The notes: generated by a model from the letters alone, not told the origin. Positions 38,233-47,346 are shown, counted from the stretch's first letter. The stretch: DNA of 53,860 nucleotides from Planctomycetota bacterium (GCA_002685965.1 NYZE01000129.1:1-53860); one strand, 5' to 3'. A program made the numbers and translations.

Positions 38233-39812
38233 CAGAGCGCTACCGGGAATGGTCGACTGTCGAACTCGTTGCCCACTGACTTGAGGATCCGTGCATATGG
38301 ACGGTGTTCGCCTTCATCCTGTTTGACGAACAGGTGCAGCACGTTGTCGAAGGTCGACAGGTGTAGCGACGGATCCATGCCGAGGTCTCCGCGGGCACTG
38401 CCCTGCGGTACGTGGTCTATGAACAGCGGCGTGATTTTTCGGTAACGCAGGAGGTCGAGCAGCGCGGCGATCAAGAACTCCTGTCCGTGAAGCAACGGGA
38501 AGCGCCGGTGCAACTGATAGACGTTGTCGAAGGCGAGGCGCGAGATGCCGGGGTCGGTGTCAGCATCGGGGCCTGCCTCGCACATGCGCATGATGTCCGA
38601 CGTGAACTTGCCCGCGCTGAGAAACTCGGGGTGCAGGTAGAGCAACCGGACCTGCTTGGAGATCGACTTGCGATCGGCCGACACGAGTGCACTCAGGTAG
38701 TCGCGGTTGCGGCAGATGCGCAGGATCGCATCCTCATCTTCCTTCGTCGATACGAGCAGACCGACTTCGTCCGTTTCGACACCTCGCGCGAGGAAGCTCA
38801 GCGCGAAGCCCGTGTAGCGGGTGCCCGGCTCGGCGAGGACGATGGTCGATGACAGCTTGGTTGGTCCGGTGCTGCCACGAAACGCGGTCGCAATCTGCGG
38901 CGGGCCGAGCGAGATGACGGTCTCGCCGCGTCGAGGCACCCGCAGCTGACTCTCGTCACGGGCGATCGAGAGCTGCGCCGCTATCGACGGATACACGTGC
39001 GTGCCAGGGCCACGTTCACTACGAGCGCCGAGATAGAGCTCGCGGTTGACGCCCTTGCCGGCGATCGAGAAGTGGTGCGCGCCGCGGTAATAGTACTGGT
39101 GCCGCGCCTTGAGGATCTCGATCGAACGTGACTTGAACAGCGCCGAGTCGTGGAAGGCAAGGTGGACGAGGACGTCGGTCGACAGCTCTTCCGCGCTCGG
39201 GAAGTGCGGCGACTTCGGCCCGGATTCCTCGTGCAGGAAGATGCCGTGCACGCGGTGACGCATGAGGTGGTTGCGTGCAGAAAGGAGCGCGGCTCGTTTA
39301 TCGAAGTAGTCGAGGTCGCTGAGCAGCAGACCGACGTTGTCGATGCAGACCATTCCGACTTCGTCGGCGCGGCCGTAGTTGCCGATCTCGGCCTGGATCC
39401 AATCGATGTCGATCTTGAACCCGCGCACGTCCGAGTTGGCCGGGTTGGCGTGGGTGATCACGAGTTGGTTCGTTCCCCCAGACGGTGCGTCGATCTCGAG
39501 GCACATCTTGGCCGGGTTCTCACCGTTAGCGATCCGCACTTCGCCGGGCGCGCCGAAGTAGTGGCCGAAGTCGTAGATGAGCTTCTTGTGCAGGTCCTGT
39601 GGCGATTGCTCGATCGAATAGAACAAGAACGTGCGGCCGCCACGGTCGTCGCGCCACCAGGCGCGGGTCAACAGTTCGAGCCCGAGCAGCGTCTTGCCGG
39701 TGCCGGTCTCTCCTGTCACGAATACGAAGGCCGCGGTGTCCTCGGGATAGCGAATGCCACCGCCGAGGATCGCGTCAAGGCCGTCGATACCAGTGGGGAG
39801 GATGTCGAACAT
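38232..39812 (-). CDS. KaiC-like RecA-superfamily ATPase with two domains
   Basis: The 526-residue product has a KaiC/RadA-type first domain: DGLDAILGGGIRYPE, Walker A GETGTGKT at residues 34-41, YSIEQSPQDLHKK in place of the catalytic-Glu helix, Walker B VGMVCIDN at about 152-159, and the closing ILKARHQYYYRGAHHFSI. A second domain starts near residue 320, but its P-loop AEPGTRYTGFALSF (327-340) lacks the GK[T/S], so nucleotide binding there is doubtful. It still shows the ILKSVGNEF-type ending. KaiC-like proteins act in clocks, signalling or DNA repair; here coupling to phosphofructokinase suggests metabolic control. No KaiA/KaiB is near. Confidence 0.8.
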   Translation of the reverse strand: MFDILPTGIDGLDAILGGGIRYPEDTAAFVFVTGETGTGKTLLGLELLTRAWWRDDRGGRTFLFYSIEQSPQDLHKKLIYDFGHYFGAPGEVRIANGENPAKMCLEIDAPSGGTNQLVITHANPANSDVRGFKIDIDWIQAEIGNYGRADEVGMVCIDNVGLLLSDLDYFDKRAALLSARNHLMRHRVHGIFLHEESGPKSPHFPSAEELSTDVLVHLAFHDSALFKSRSIEILKARHQYYYRGAHHFSIAGKGVNRELYLGARSERGPGTHVYPSIAAQLSIARDESQLRVPRRGETVISLGPPQIATAFRGSTGPTKLSSTIVLAEPGTRYTGFALSFLARGVETDEVGLLVSTKEDEDAILRICRNRDYLSALVSADRKSISKQVRLLYLHPEFLSAGKFTSDIMRMCEAGPDADTDPGISRLAFDNVYQLHRRFPLLHGQEFLIAALLDLLRYRKITPLFIDHVPQGSARGDLGMDPSLHLSTFDNVLHLFVKQDEGEHRPYARILKSVGNEFDSRPFPVAL

Positions 39813-39883
39813 GCGAAAGGGGCAATTACGTTACGGGTGCGCTTGCTTTGGGCAACCGTGCCGGCGGGCATTATCGTGCGGTG

Positions 39884-40810
39884 ATGCTTGGTGGGATTGA
39901 CATCGGTGGTACGAAGGTCAGCGTTTGCCGCGGTGACGCGAGTGGGCGCGTGCACGCGGCCGAGCGTTTTGCGACGCCGGAAGCGGATCCGGCGCTCGTT
40001 CTGGACGAGTGTGTGGCGCGGCTCGCGCATTTCGGCGCCTGCAACGCGATCGGCGTGGCCTGTCCTGGACCATTCCTCGCAGCGGAGGGCGCCTTCCTCG
40101 ATCCGCCGAACATGCCACGCTGGCACGGCTTCGAACTGGTGGAGCAGCTGCGCGCGCGTGTGTCGGTCCCGGTCGCGGCGATGAACGATGCCAACGCGCT
40201 CGCCCTCGCCGAGTGGCAGTGGGGGGCGGGCATCGGTGTCGACACGATGGTGTTCTTCACGATGAGCACCGGCATGGGGGCCGGTCTCGTGATCGACGGC
40301 AAGCTATGGCAGGGCCGGCGCGGCTTCGCCGGCGAAGTCGGGCACTGGCGACTCGCCGATGATGGCCCGCTCGGGTTCGGCAAGCGTGGCAGCGTCGAGG
40401 GCTTCCTGTCCGGCCCCGGCATCGTGCAGGCGGCCGAAGCGGAAGCGCGCATCTGCCTGCACAACGGCGAGAGTACCCGCCTCATCGACGAGTCGCTCAC
40501 GGCGGAGATCGTGTGCGAGGCAGCCACCTCCGGTGACGTTGCAGCGCGACGCGTCACTGACGCTTGTGGCCGCCGCCTCGGTCAGCTGATGGCGTTGCTC
40601 GCCGATCTGCTCGAACCCGAACTGTTCGTGCTCGGCACGATAGGCACCGCTCATCCCGACCTCTTTATCCCACCGGCGTTGAGTGTGATCGAACGCGAGG
40701 CCCTCGCGCATGTGCGCGAGGACCTTCGCGTCGTACCTTCCGCCCTTGAGGCCCGCGGCGACCAGTCGGCGCTCGCGGTTGCGGTGCGGGCCATTTCGCG
40801 ATCTTCGTGA
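39884..40810 (+). CDS. ROK family sugar kinase or regulator-like kinase
   Basis: The 308-residue product has the phosphate-binding GGIDIGGTKVSV start, the catalytic Asp102 in NDANA, and the TMSTGMGAGLVIDGKLWQG loop. The usual zinc motif GHxxxxxx(G)xxCxCGxxGCxE is changed: GEVGHWRLADDGPLGFGKRGSVEG has no cysteine, so metal binding appears lost. Substrate is probably a hexose or amino sugar. No DNA-binding domain is present, so it is not a repressor of the NagC type. ATG at 39884 follows a GTG at 39881 that could also start it. It is divergent from the KaiC-like gene. Confidence 0.9.
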   Translation: MLGGIDIGGTKVSVCRGDASGRVHAAERFATPEADPALVLDECVARLAHFGACNAIGVACPGPFLAAEGAFLDPPNMPRWHGFELVEQLRARVSVPVAAMNDANALALAEWQWGAGIGVDTMVFFTMSTGMGAGLVIDGKLWQGRRGFAGEVGHWRLADDGPLGFGKRGSVEGFLSGPGIVQAAEAEARICLHNGESTRLIDESLTAEIVCEAATSGDVAARRVTDACGRRLGQLMALLADLLEPELFVLGTIGTAHPDLFIPPALSVIEREALAHVREDLRVVPSALEARGDQSALAVAVRAISRSS

Positions 40811-40893
40811 ACGGGCCGTTGGTCACGTCGATCTCGTAGGCAAGAACACGAGGTAGGGCAGCACGAGGTCGACGTTCTTTCTATGCTTCCCGG

Positions 40894-41529
40894 ATGCTCG
40901 ACGACCCGACCGAACGCGCGCGCCTGATCCTGCTGCGACACCCCGAACTGGGGAGTGGGCAGAAAGACGCTGCCATGGGCCAACTGGACGGCGAACTGTC
41001 CCGCCGTGGCATGCAGCACACCGTGGCCGTGCTGCGGCTGCTCGCTGGCGTCAACATCGACGCCATCTTCTCGTCGCCGGCCAAGCACTGCATTGCGGCT
41101 TCCGAAGCGCTGTCCAAGGACCGCGGGCTCCCGGTGCAGATCGAGCCGCGACTGCTGGACCAGACCCTCGGTGAATGGGAGGGCCAGGCCTGGGCGGACC
41201 TCAAGAAGGAGCACGAAGCCCGCGTGCGTGAGTTCTTCCACGACTACGGCCTGATAGCTCCGCCGGAAGGCGAGACGCTCTCCGACGCCGTCGACCGGAC
41301 CCTGGGCTGGTGGAACGACACCGCCGCCGACCTCGAGGGACAAACCGCACTCGTGGTCAGCGCCGCACCGCTCCTGTCCGGCTTCGCCGCGCGCCTGCTC
41401 GGCCTCTCCATCCGCCGCGCTCCAGCGCTCGCCCTCCCCGCGGCCGGCGTCGGCATGCTCGACGTCTACCGGGACGGCGCAGTCGTACGCTGCTGGCACC
41501 CGTTGTGCCTGGACGACAACCTGCCATGA
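40894..41529 (+). CDS. Histidine phosphatase family protein with altered active site
   Basis: The 211-residue product has the phosphoglycerate-mutase fold: LILLRHPE with the first catalytic Arg15-His16, the SSP strand near residue 60, and the GEWEGQAW block with an acidic residue. Two other conserved residues are missing. The SSPxxR arginine is replaced by His65 (SSPAKH), and the second histidine normally in VVSHGG is Ala157 (VVSAAP). So it may be a pseudoenzyme or bind a different ligand. It starts 83 bases after the ROK gene on the same strand. Confidence 0.82.
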   Translation: MLDDPTERARLILLRHPELGSGQKDAAMGQLDGELSRRGMQHTVAVLRLLAGVNIDAIFSSPAKHCIAASEALSKDRGLPVQIEPRLLDQTLGEWEGQAWADLKKEHEARVREFFHDYGLIAPPEGETLSDAVDRTLGWWNDTAADLEGQTALVVSAAPLLSGFAARLLGLSIRRAPALALPAAGVGMLDVYRDGAVVRCWHPLCLDDNLP

Positions 41530-41598
41530 CGGGTAGAGCGAGCTCCTGCCCTACGGGGACTCGCCTTGTCCCCCGACCGGGGTCCTACCCTGGGCCCC

Positions 41599-41779
41599 AT
41601 GCGCGGGTCCCTTCTGTGGCTGGGCGCCGCGGTCCAGTCCGCGACGCGGCGCGAGCGAGCTCATCGGCGTTGACAGGGAGGTCGGCACGATCGAGAAGGG
41701 CAAGCTCGCAGACATTCCTGCGCTGCAGAATGTCGCCGTTGTCATGAAGGGCGGCGTCCTCTACAAGCGGTCCAAGTAG
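41599..41779 (+). pseudogene. Amidohydrolase gene remnant (start plus last codons)
   Basis: An ATG at 41599 opens a signal-peptide-like stretch (MRGSLLWLGAAVQ). About 50 bases later, in another frame, codons 41648-41776 encode the typical amidohydrolase C-terminus: GASELIGVDREVGTIEKGKLADI, then PALQNVAVVMKGGVLYK, ending TAG at 41777. Family members carry about ten more residues (a LVVLDxxPLED-like segment) between KLAD and IPAL, so a smaller deletion occurred there too. The main catalytic body is absent. The TAG abuts the mscS start (TAGATG), which implies the lost gene was once adjacent in an operon. Confidence 0.7.
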
Positions 41780-43000
41780 ATGGACTGGTTCGACGAATTC
41801 CAGAAGTGGCTAGGTGACCACTCGGTCGCCGCGAACGCCCTTGGGGTGCTTGGCGTCATCGTTGCCTTCCTGGCGCTCTTCGCGCTGACGCGGCTCGTGC
41901 TGCTGCGCTTGATTCGACGCCTCGTCGTGCGCAGCAAGTTCACCTGGGACGACGAGCTCGTTGAGTCGAGGTTCTTCCGCTGGGTCACGATGGTCGTGCC
42001 GACCTACGTGGTGCGGCTCCTGTTGCCGATCAACGTCCTCCTCGACGAGGTCGTCCAAGCCTGGCTCGGGCGCATAGCGATCGCCTTCATGGCGTTTGCG
42101 ATCATGATGGCCATCGGCGCGCTGCTGACTGCCGTCAACGCCGTCTATGAGAAACGACCGGATGCGCGCAACCGACCGATCAAGGGCTACGTCCAGGTCG
42201 CCAAGATCCTGCTCTACTCGTTCGGCACGATCATCGTGGTCGCACTCCTCGCCGACCAAGAGCTGTGGCCGCTAATCACTGGACTCGGCGCGTTCACGGC
42301 TGTCTTGCTGTTGATCTTCAAGGACACGATTCTGTCGCTGGTCGCGTCCGTACAGCTGACCTCGAACAATCTGGTGCGGGTTGGCGACTGGATCGAAGTC
42401 CCAGCGCTCGGCGTCGACGGCGACGTCGTCGACATTGCTCTGCACACGGTCAAGGTCAAGAACTTCGACAACACGGTCTCGAGCGTTCCGACGCATCAAC
42501 TCATCGTCAAGCAATTCAAGAACTGGCGTGCGATGTCGGAGAGCGGTGGCCGCCGCATCAAACGCAGCATCGCGCTCGACATGACTTCGGTGCGTTTTCT
42601 CAGCGAGAAGGAAATCGGTAGCTACGGCGAGTCATCGTTGCTCAAGGACTACATCGCGGCCAAGAAGGTGGAGCTCGCTGCGCACAACGAGACCTCCGTG
42701 TCTAGGCGTCACCTGACCAACCTTGGCACGTTCCGCGCCTACTTGATCGCCTACCTGCGTAACCACCCCAAGATCCACCAGGACGGCATGACCTTCCTCG
42801 TGCGTCAGCTGGCGCCGAGTGAGACGGGGGTCGGCATCGAGCTCTACGTGTTCACGACCACGACGGCGTGGGTCGAATACGAAGGCATCCAGGCCGACAT
42901 CTTCGACCACATCATCGCGATCGTTCCGGAGTTCGGGTTGCGCGTGTTCCAATCGCCATCGGGCAGCGACTTTGCCAAGCTCGCGGCCCCTGAGGCCTGA
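41780..43000 (+). CDS. Mechanosensitive ion channel, MscS family (YbdG-like)
   Basis: Opens under membrane tension to release solutes in osmotic downshock. The 406-residue product has about five hydrophobic helices (residues 20-175), the pore-lining helix LITGLGAFTAVLLLIFKDTILSL near residue 175, then the cytoplasmic beta domain with VRVGDWIEVPALGVDGDVVDI and SGGRRIKRSIALD. The latter is characteristic of the YbdG/MscM branch. It starts immediately after the stop of the degraded amidohydrolase, so it probably lost its operon partner. Confidence 0.93.
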   Translation: MDWFDEFQKWLGDHSVAANALGVLGVIVAFLALFALTRLVLLRLIRRLVVRSKFTWDDELVESRFFRWVTMVVPTYVVRLLLPINVLLDEVVQAWLGRIAIAFMAFAIMMAIGALLTAVNAVYEKRPDARNRPIKGYVQVAKILLYSFGTIIVVALLADQELWPLITGLGAFTAVLLLIFKDTILSLVASVQLTSNNLVRVGDWIEVPALGVDGDVVDIALHTVKVKNFDNTVSSVPTHQLIVKQFKNWRAMSESGGRRIKRSIALDMTSVRFLSEKEIGSYGESSLLKDYIAAKKVELAAHNETSVSRRHLTNLGTFRAYLIAYLRNHPKIHQDGMTFLVRQLAPSETGVGIELYVFTTTTAWVEYEGIQADIFDHIIAIVPEFGLRVFQSPSGSDFAKLAAPEA

Positions 43001-43106
43001 TCGCGTCAGGACTTCGCCAGCACATCGAGCGTGTGCAGGCTGCGTTGACCCACGACGGCTCAGGGGTGCCTAAGCAGCGGGCTCCGACATCGCAGTCGAC
43101 ACGGCC

Positions 43107-44039
43107 TCATCGATCCTGCTTGATGGATGCGGTGGCGCCGGCGGTGGCCCGGATGAGCAAGCGGCCCTTCGATAGGTCGAGCACGCTGAGGGCAGTGGCG
43201 AGGCTGTCAGCGGTCATGGCGTCCTTCGCGACGACTGTAACCACGCGACGCGTCGTCAGCCCGAGCCCGGTGCTTGGGTCGACGATATGGGAGTAGCGGA
43301 CGCCGCCTATCTCGACGAACTGGTACGTGTCGCCCGATGTCGCAATGCCGACGTTGCAGAGTGAGTGACTCGTACCGTTGCTGTCGACGATCCAGCCATC
43401 GGCGTTGGGCGGCGGATGGCCGATCGCGATGTCGCCGCTGCCGTCGACGAGGGCGCGTGTGATGCCGTGCTGTCGCAGCGTGCTGAGCGCTTCGTCGGCT
43501 GCATAGCCCTTGGCGATGCCGCCTAGGTCGAGCAGCATTCCCTTGCGTTTCAGGAGCACGCCGTGGCGCTGGAACACGACGTGTTCGCAGCCCGTCCGTG
43601 CTTGAGCGGCCGTGACCTCGGCGGCCGTCGGCAGTGACTTCGTCTTGCGTGCCTTCCGCCACAGCCTGACGAGCGGGCCGATCGTCGGGTCGAACGCGCC
43701 GCCGGAACGGCGCCAGAATGCGCGCGCCTGGCCGAGGACGAACCAGAGATCGGGGCTCGCCGTCTGCGCTTGGCCTGATCCAGCGGTGCGGCACAGGCGC
43801 ATCAGCTCGCTGTCGGGGTTCCAGTCGCTGAGCATGCGGTCGAGTTCAGCGATGCGAGCGAACGCGGCTTGCGCGGCGACCTTGGCCCGTGCGTCGTTGT
43901 CGGCCCAAAAGACGACGCGAAACGGCACGCCCATGCGCGGCCGCGTGAACTGGTAGCGCTTGAGCGCAATCGACGGACGCGCCGCGCATCCACACGCTAA
44001 GCTCGCGAGGACACCGAGGAAGTAGGGGGCGAGGCGCAC
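43107..44039 (-). CDS. apbE: FAD:protein FMN transferase (ApbE), lipoprotein
   Basis: Attaches FMN to threonine of target flavoproteins. The 310-residue product begins at GTG and has a lipobox (LASLACGC). The FAD-binding and metal motifs are visible: [57 protein letters not shown], and [15 protein letters not shown]. The MG motif near residue 36 (RMGVPFRV) matches the family start. A divergent FGE-like gene begins 17 bases upstream. The target flavoprotein is not in the window. Confidence 0.93.
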   Translation of the reverse strand: MRLAPYFLGVLASLACGCAARPSIALKRYQFTRPRMGVPFRVVFWADNDARAKVAAQAAFARIAELDRMLSDWNPDSELMRLCRTAGSGQAQTASPDLWFVLGQARAFWRRSGGAFDPTIGPLVRLWRKARKTKSLPTAAEVTAAQARTGCEHVVFQRHGVLLKRKGMLLDLGGIAKGYAADEALSTLRQHGITRALVDGSGDIAIGHPPPNADGWIVDSNGTSHSLCNVGIATSGDTYQFVEIGGVRYSHIVDPSTGLGLTTRRVVTVVAKDAMTADSLATALSVLDLSKGRLLIRATAGATASIKQDR

Positions 44040-44056
44040 TTGCCCACTGTATCGAG

Positions 44057-45085
44057 ATGCACATTCTGACCGCTACCGCGCCTGCCCTTCTGGCTGTGAC
44101 CCTGACTGGCGCCCTGCCTGCCCAGAAGAAGGAGCCATTCGCCAGCTACACGGAGGTGGTTCCCGGGACCGCCGCCAAGTTCGACATGGTCCCGATCAAA
44201 GCCGGTGAGTTCGTGCTCGGCAGCCCGGCGACCGAGAAGGACCGCAGCGACGACGAGGGACCGCAGCGGCGCGTCGAGATCGCGGCGTTTTGGATGGGCA
44301 TGTGCGAGGTGACCTGGGGCGAGTACGAGCTCTGGCAACTCGACCTCGACCTGCAACGGCGCAGGGCCGCCAAACGGAAGCCGCTGCCCAACGACGAGGC
44401 CGCCGACGCGGTGACGCGGCCGACCAAACCCTACGCCGACATGAGCTTCGGCATGGGCCAGGAGGGGTATCCGGCGATCTGCATGACTCAGCTTGCGGCG
44501 AAGTTCTACTGCCGCTGGCTGAGCGCCAAGACTGGTCGCTACTACCGGCTTCCGACCGAGGCCGAGTGGGAGTACGCCTGTCGTGCAGGCACGATGACGG
44601 CGTATTCGTTTGGGGATGATCCGAAGAAGCTCCGCGACTATGCCTGGTTCGCCGACAACAGCGACGACAAGTACCACAAGGTCGGCAGCAAGAAGCCGAA
44701 CCCCTGGGGCCTCTTCGACATGCACGGCAACGTCTCGGAATGGTGCCTGGACGGCTACGTCGCGAAGACCTACTCGAGGCTTGCCGAAGGCAAGGTCACG
44801 CTCAGGCCGCTCGTGCAGCCGACGTCGCTCTATCCACGCGTCGCGCGCGGCGGTTCATGGCAGGACGATGCCGAGTTACTGCGTTCGGCCGCGCGTATCT
44901 CGTCCAACGAAGACTGGAAGATGCAGGACCCGCAGGTCCCGCAGTCGATGTGGTACCACACGGACGCGCAGTTCGTTGGCTTCCGCGTGATCCGGACGCT
45001 CAAGGAACCGAACGCAAAGGAGAAGGCGCGCCTGCTCGGCCTCTCGAAGGAAGAGCTCGAGCAGATCAAGAATCAGACGCGGTAG
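44057..45085 (+). CDS. Secreted formylglycine-generating-enzyme-like (SUMF1 domain) protein
   Basis: A secreted 342-residue protein with signal peptide ([13 protein letters not shown]) and one FGE/SUMF1 fold from residue 40: [68 protein letters not shown] and VGFRVIR. Active FGE carries two cysteines after RGGS; here that stretch reads [18 protein letters not shown] without cysteine, so it is unlikely to mature sulfatases. The family includes many non-catalytic or substrate-binding members in planctomycetes. The end is close to a tandem duplication. Confidence 0.88.
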   Translation: MHILTATAPALLAVTLTGALPAQKKEPFASYTEVVPGTAAKFDMVPIKAGEFVLGSPATEKDRSDDEGPQRRVEIAAFWMGMCEVTWGEYELWQLDLDLQRRRAAKRKPLPNDEAADAVTRPTKPYADMSFGMGQEGYPAICMTQLAAKFYCRWLSAKTGRYYRLPTEAEWEYACRAGTMTAYSFGDDPKKLRDYAWFADNSDDKYHKVGSKKPNPWGLFDMHGNVSEWCLDGYVAKTYSRLAEGKVTLRPLVQPTSLYPRVARGGSWQDDAELLRSAARISSNEDWKMQDPQVPQSMWYHTDAQFVGFRVIRTLKEPNAKEKARLLGLSKEELEQIKNQTR

Positions 45086-45087
45086 TT

Positions 45088-45129
45088 GCTAGTACGAGAA
45101 CGCCTTGTGCTAGTACGAGAACGCCTTGT
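45088..45129. repeat. Exact 21-base tandem duplication at the epimerase gene end
   Basis: GCTAGTACGAGAACGCCTTG plus T occurs twice in direct succession (45088-45108 and 45109-45129). The second copy holds the last codons and stop of the minus-strand epimerase (KAFSY stop); the first repeats them after the stop, so the frame would read KAFSY-stop again. The repeat lies between two convergent genes. Confidence 0.85.
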
Positions 45130-45985
45130 CCATGCGCTGCTTGATGTCCGCGAGTCGACCCCGCTTGCCGCCGCTGACCTCGGCAGTTGCCCAGCCGGAG
45201 TAGCCGATCCGGCGTAGCGCCTTGCAGACCTTGGGCCAGTTCTCGTTGCCGTCGCCGATCTTGCACCAGCCCTTCTTGCGGTTGTATCCCTTCACGTCGA
45301 GCTTCTTGATGCGCTTGCCGAGGATCTCGATCCACTGGTAGGGCTCGGCGTACTTGACGATGTTGCCGATGTCGAAGTAGACGCCGACGCGCGGGCCGAG
45401 TTCGTCGCAGTAGCGCGCCATTTCGATCGGTGACAAGAGGAAGTTGTTCCAGACGTTCTCGATCAGGATGTCGAGGTCGAGGTCGTCGGCGAGCGGCATG
45501 ACCTTGCGGATGCACTCTTGTGATCGCTCATAGCACTGGTCGTAGCGCTCCTTGGCGGTGACGCGGCCGGGCACGAGCAGGACGCTGGAAGCGCGGTAGG
45601 CCTTGGCGTCGCGCAGCGCTTGTTCGAGACCGGCGATGCCCTTGTCGCGGATGGCTGCATCAGGATCGGACAGGCGCTTGTTCCAGTGGATGCTGTCGAC
45701 GACGCCGTGCACGAGGATGCCGGTCTGCTGCGTGGCGGCGGCGACCTCGGCCGGGTCGGCGCGGCCGGCCGGGCTGTTGAGTTCGACGCCGTCGTAGCCG
45801 AGCTCTTTGAGCAGGGCGAACTTCTCGGCGAGCGTCTTGCCCTCCTTGATCATCCCGATCTTGACTGCCTTCTTGATCGCGAGAGGCTTGGGGCGCGAGG
45901 TTTGGCCGAGAGCGGTAGCGGCTAGTGATGGCGTTGCGACACTCGCTCCGCAGAGCGCGAGAAACTTGCGACGGGGCAGCTTCAT
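45110..45985 (-). CDS. Tat-exported sugar phosphate isomerase/epimerase-like protein
   Basis: A 291-residue TIM-barrel protein of the xylose-isomerase-like/AP-endonuclease-2 family. The N-terminus is a twin-arginine signal (LPRRKFLALCGAS), so it is exported folded. Metal-ligand positions are recognisable: VELNSPAG, LLVPGR, ILIENVWNN and VYFDIGNIVKY, where Glu, Asp and His/Asn-like residues line the barrel. It is divergent (59 bases) from a Tat-exported oxidoreductase at 46045; both genes probably serve the same extracytoplasmic sugar pathway. The exact reaction is unknown. Confidence 0.88.
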   Translation of the reverse strand: MKLPRRKFLALCGASVATPSLAATALGQTSRPKPLAIKKAVKIGMIKEGKTLAEKFALLKELGYDGVELNSPAGRADPAEVAAATQQTGILVHGVVDSIHWNKRLSDPDAAIRDKGIAGLEQALRDAKAYRASSVLLVPGRVTAKERYDQCYERSQECIRKVMPLADDLDLDILIENVWNNFLLSPIEMARYCDELGPRVGVYFDIGNIVKYAEPYQWIEILGKRIKKLDVKGYNRKKGWCKIGDGNENWPKVCKALRRIGYSGWATAEVSGGKRGRLADIKQRMDKAFSY

Positions 45986-46044
45986 TTGGGTTCCTGCCTA
46001 TAGTGGCGAGCGCCTGAGCGTGGGCACCTGCAACCGGAGAAGCA

Positions 46045-47346
46045 ATGACCAGTTCCCCCAGCGATCCCTCTCGCCATGTCTCTAGCCGGCGGGATTTCCT
46101 GAGAGTCTCGACTGCAGCGTCAGGTGTGCTACTCGCGAGTCCCCTCGCGGCGCGCTCGCACGCTGGCGGCAACGGCAAGCTGCGAATCGGCTTGGTTGGT
46201 TGCGGGGGCCGCGGCACCGGCGCGGCGTTGAACGCGCTGCGCACACACCCCGAGAACGTGCTCGTTGCGATGGGGGATGCCTTCACGGATCACCTCGAGA
46301 ACAAGCTGAGCTACCTGCAGAAGGACCAGCGCTGTGGCGCGCAGGTGCAGGTCGACCATGCGCACCGGTTCGTCGGCTTCGACGCCTACAAGAAGGTCAT
46401 CGACTCGGCCGACGTCGTGCTGCTGTGCGCGACGCCACACTTCCGGCCGCGTCACCTCGCCTACGCCGTCGACAAGGGCAAGCACATCTTTGCCGAGAAG
46501 CCGTGCGCGACGGACGGCCCAGGCATCCGTTCCGTTGCCGAGACCGTCGAGAAGGCGCGCAAGAAGAAGCTCAATCTCGTCGCCGGCCTCTGCTATCGCT
46601 ACCACGAGCCCAAGGTCGAGACGATGCAGCGCGTCCACGACGGCGCCATCGGCGACATCGTGACGGTGCAGGCGACGTATCACGCGAGCCAGCTCTGGCA
46701 CCGCGGCAAGAAGCCCGACTGGAGCGAGATGGAGTATCAAATCCGCAACTGGCTCTACTTCAACTGGCTCTCGGGTGATGGGATCACGGAGCAGCACATC
46801 CACAGCCTCGACAAGGTGGCGTGGGTGCTGAACGACTTCCCGACCGCGGTGACCGCGTCCGGCGGTCGCTCGCAGCGCACGCAGGAGAAGTTCGGCAACA
46901 TCTACGACCACTTCTCGACCGTCTACGAGTTCAAGGGCGGCCAGAAGGCGTTCTGCTCGTGGCGCCAGTGGGATGGCTCGGCGCGCGATGTCTCGGACTT
47001 TGCCTACGGTACCAGAGGCATGGCGGCGCTGCAGGGCCACTGGATCAAGGCCGGGGGCGGTGACTGGAAGTTCCCGCGCGGTCAGAAGCACCGCGGGATG
47101 TACGACGAGGAGCACGTCGCGCTCTTCGACGCGATCCGCGGCAAGCGCCCGGTGATCAACAACGGCGACTACCTGTGGAAGAGCACGCTCATGGCGATCA
47201 TGGGACGTATGTCGGCCTACACCGGCAAGCGGCTGACCTGGGAGCAAGCGTTCAACTCAAAGGAGAACCTCGCCCCCGAGACCTACGCCTGGGGCGACGC
47301 GCCTGAGTGCAAGGTCGCGATCCCGGGTGTCACTGAGTTCGTCTAG
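46045..47346 (+). CDS. Tat-exported Gfo/Idh/MocA family oxidoreductase
   Basis: 433 residues with a twin-arginine signal (SSRRDFLRVSTAASG) and Rossmann motif IGLVGCGGRGTGAA; the EKP motif is Glu151-Pro153. The conserved C-terminal NWLYFNWLSGDGITEQHIHSLDK region, with the IHSLD histidine, is typical of the planctomycete/Bacteroidetes secreted subgroup, which oxidises glycosides at C3 using tightly bound cofactor. GGAGA at 46036-46040 precedes the ATG. It lies beside the DUF1080 gene, an enzyme class that cleaves 3-keto-glycosides, so the two fit one pathway. Confidence 0.92.
   Translation: MTSSPSDPSRHVSSRRDFLRVSTAASGVLLASPLAARSHAGGNGKLRIGLVGCGGRGTGAALNALRTHPENVLVAMGDAFTDHLENKLSYLQKDQRCGAQVQVDHAHRFVGFDAYKKVIDSADVVLLCATPHFRPRHLAYAVDKGKHIFAEKPCATDGPGIRSVAETVEKARKKKLNLVAGLCYRYHEPKVETMQRVHDGAIGDIVTVQATYHASQLWHRGKKPDWSEMEYQIRNWLYFNWLSGDGITEQHIHSLDKVAWVLNDFPTAVTASGGRSQRTQEKFGNIYDHFSTVYEFKGGQKAFCSWRQWDGSARDVSDFAYGTRGMAALQGHWIKAGGGDWKFPRGQKHRGMYDEEHVALFDAIRGKRPVINNGDYLWKSTLMAIMGRMSAYTGKRLTWEQAFNSKENLAPETYAWGDAPECKVAIPGVTEFV

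Noticed and set aside
43006..43059. Minus-strand tail reading AVVGQRSLHTLDVLAKS then stop, just after apbE
   Set aside because: It looks like a protein C-terminus but is only 17 codons, bounded by an upstream stop, and I cannot assign a family. Kept as a possible remnant only.
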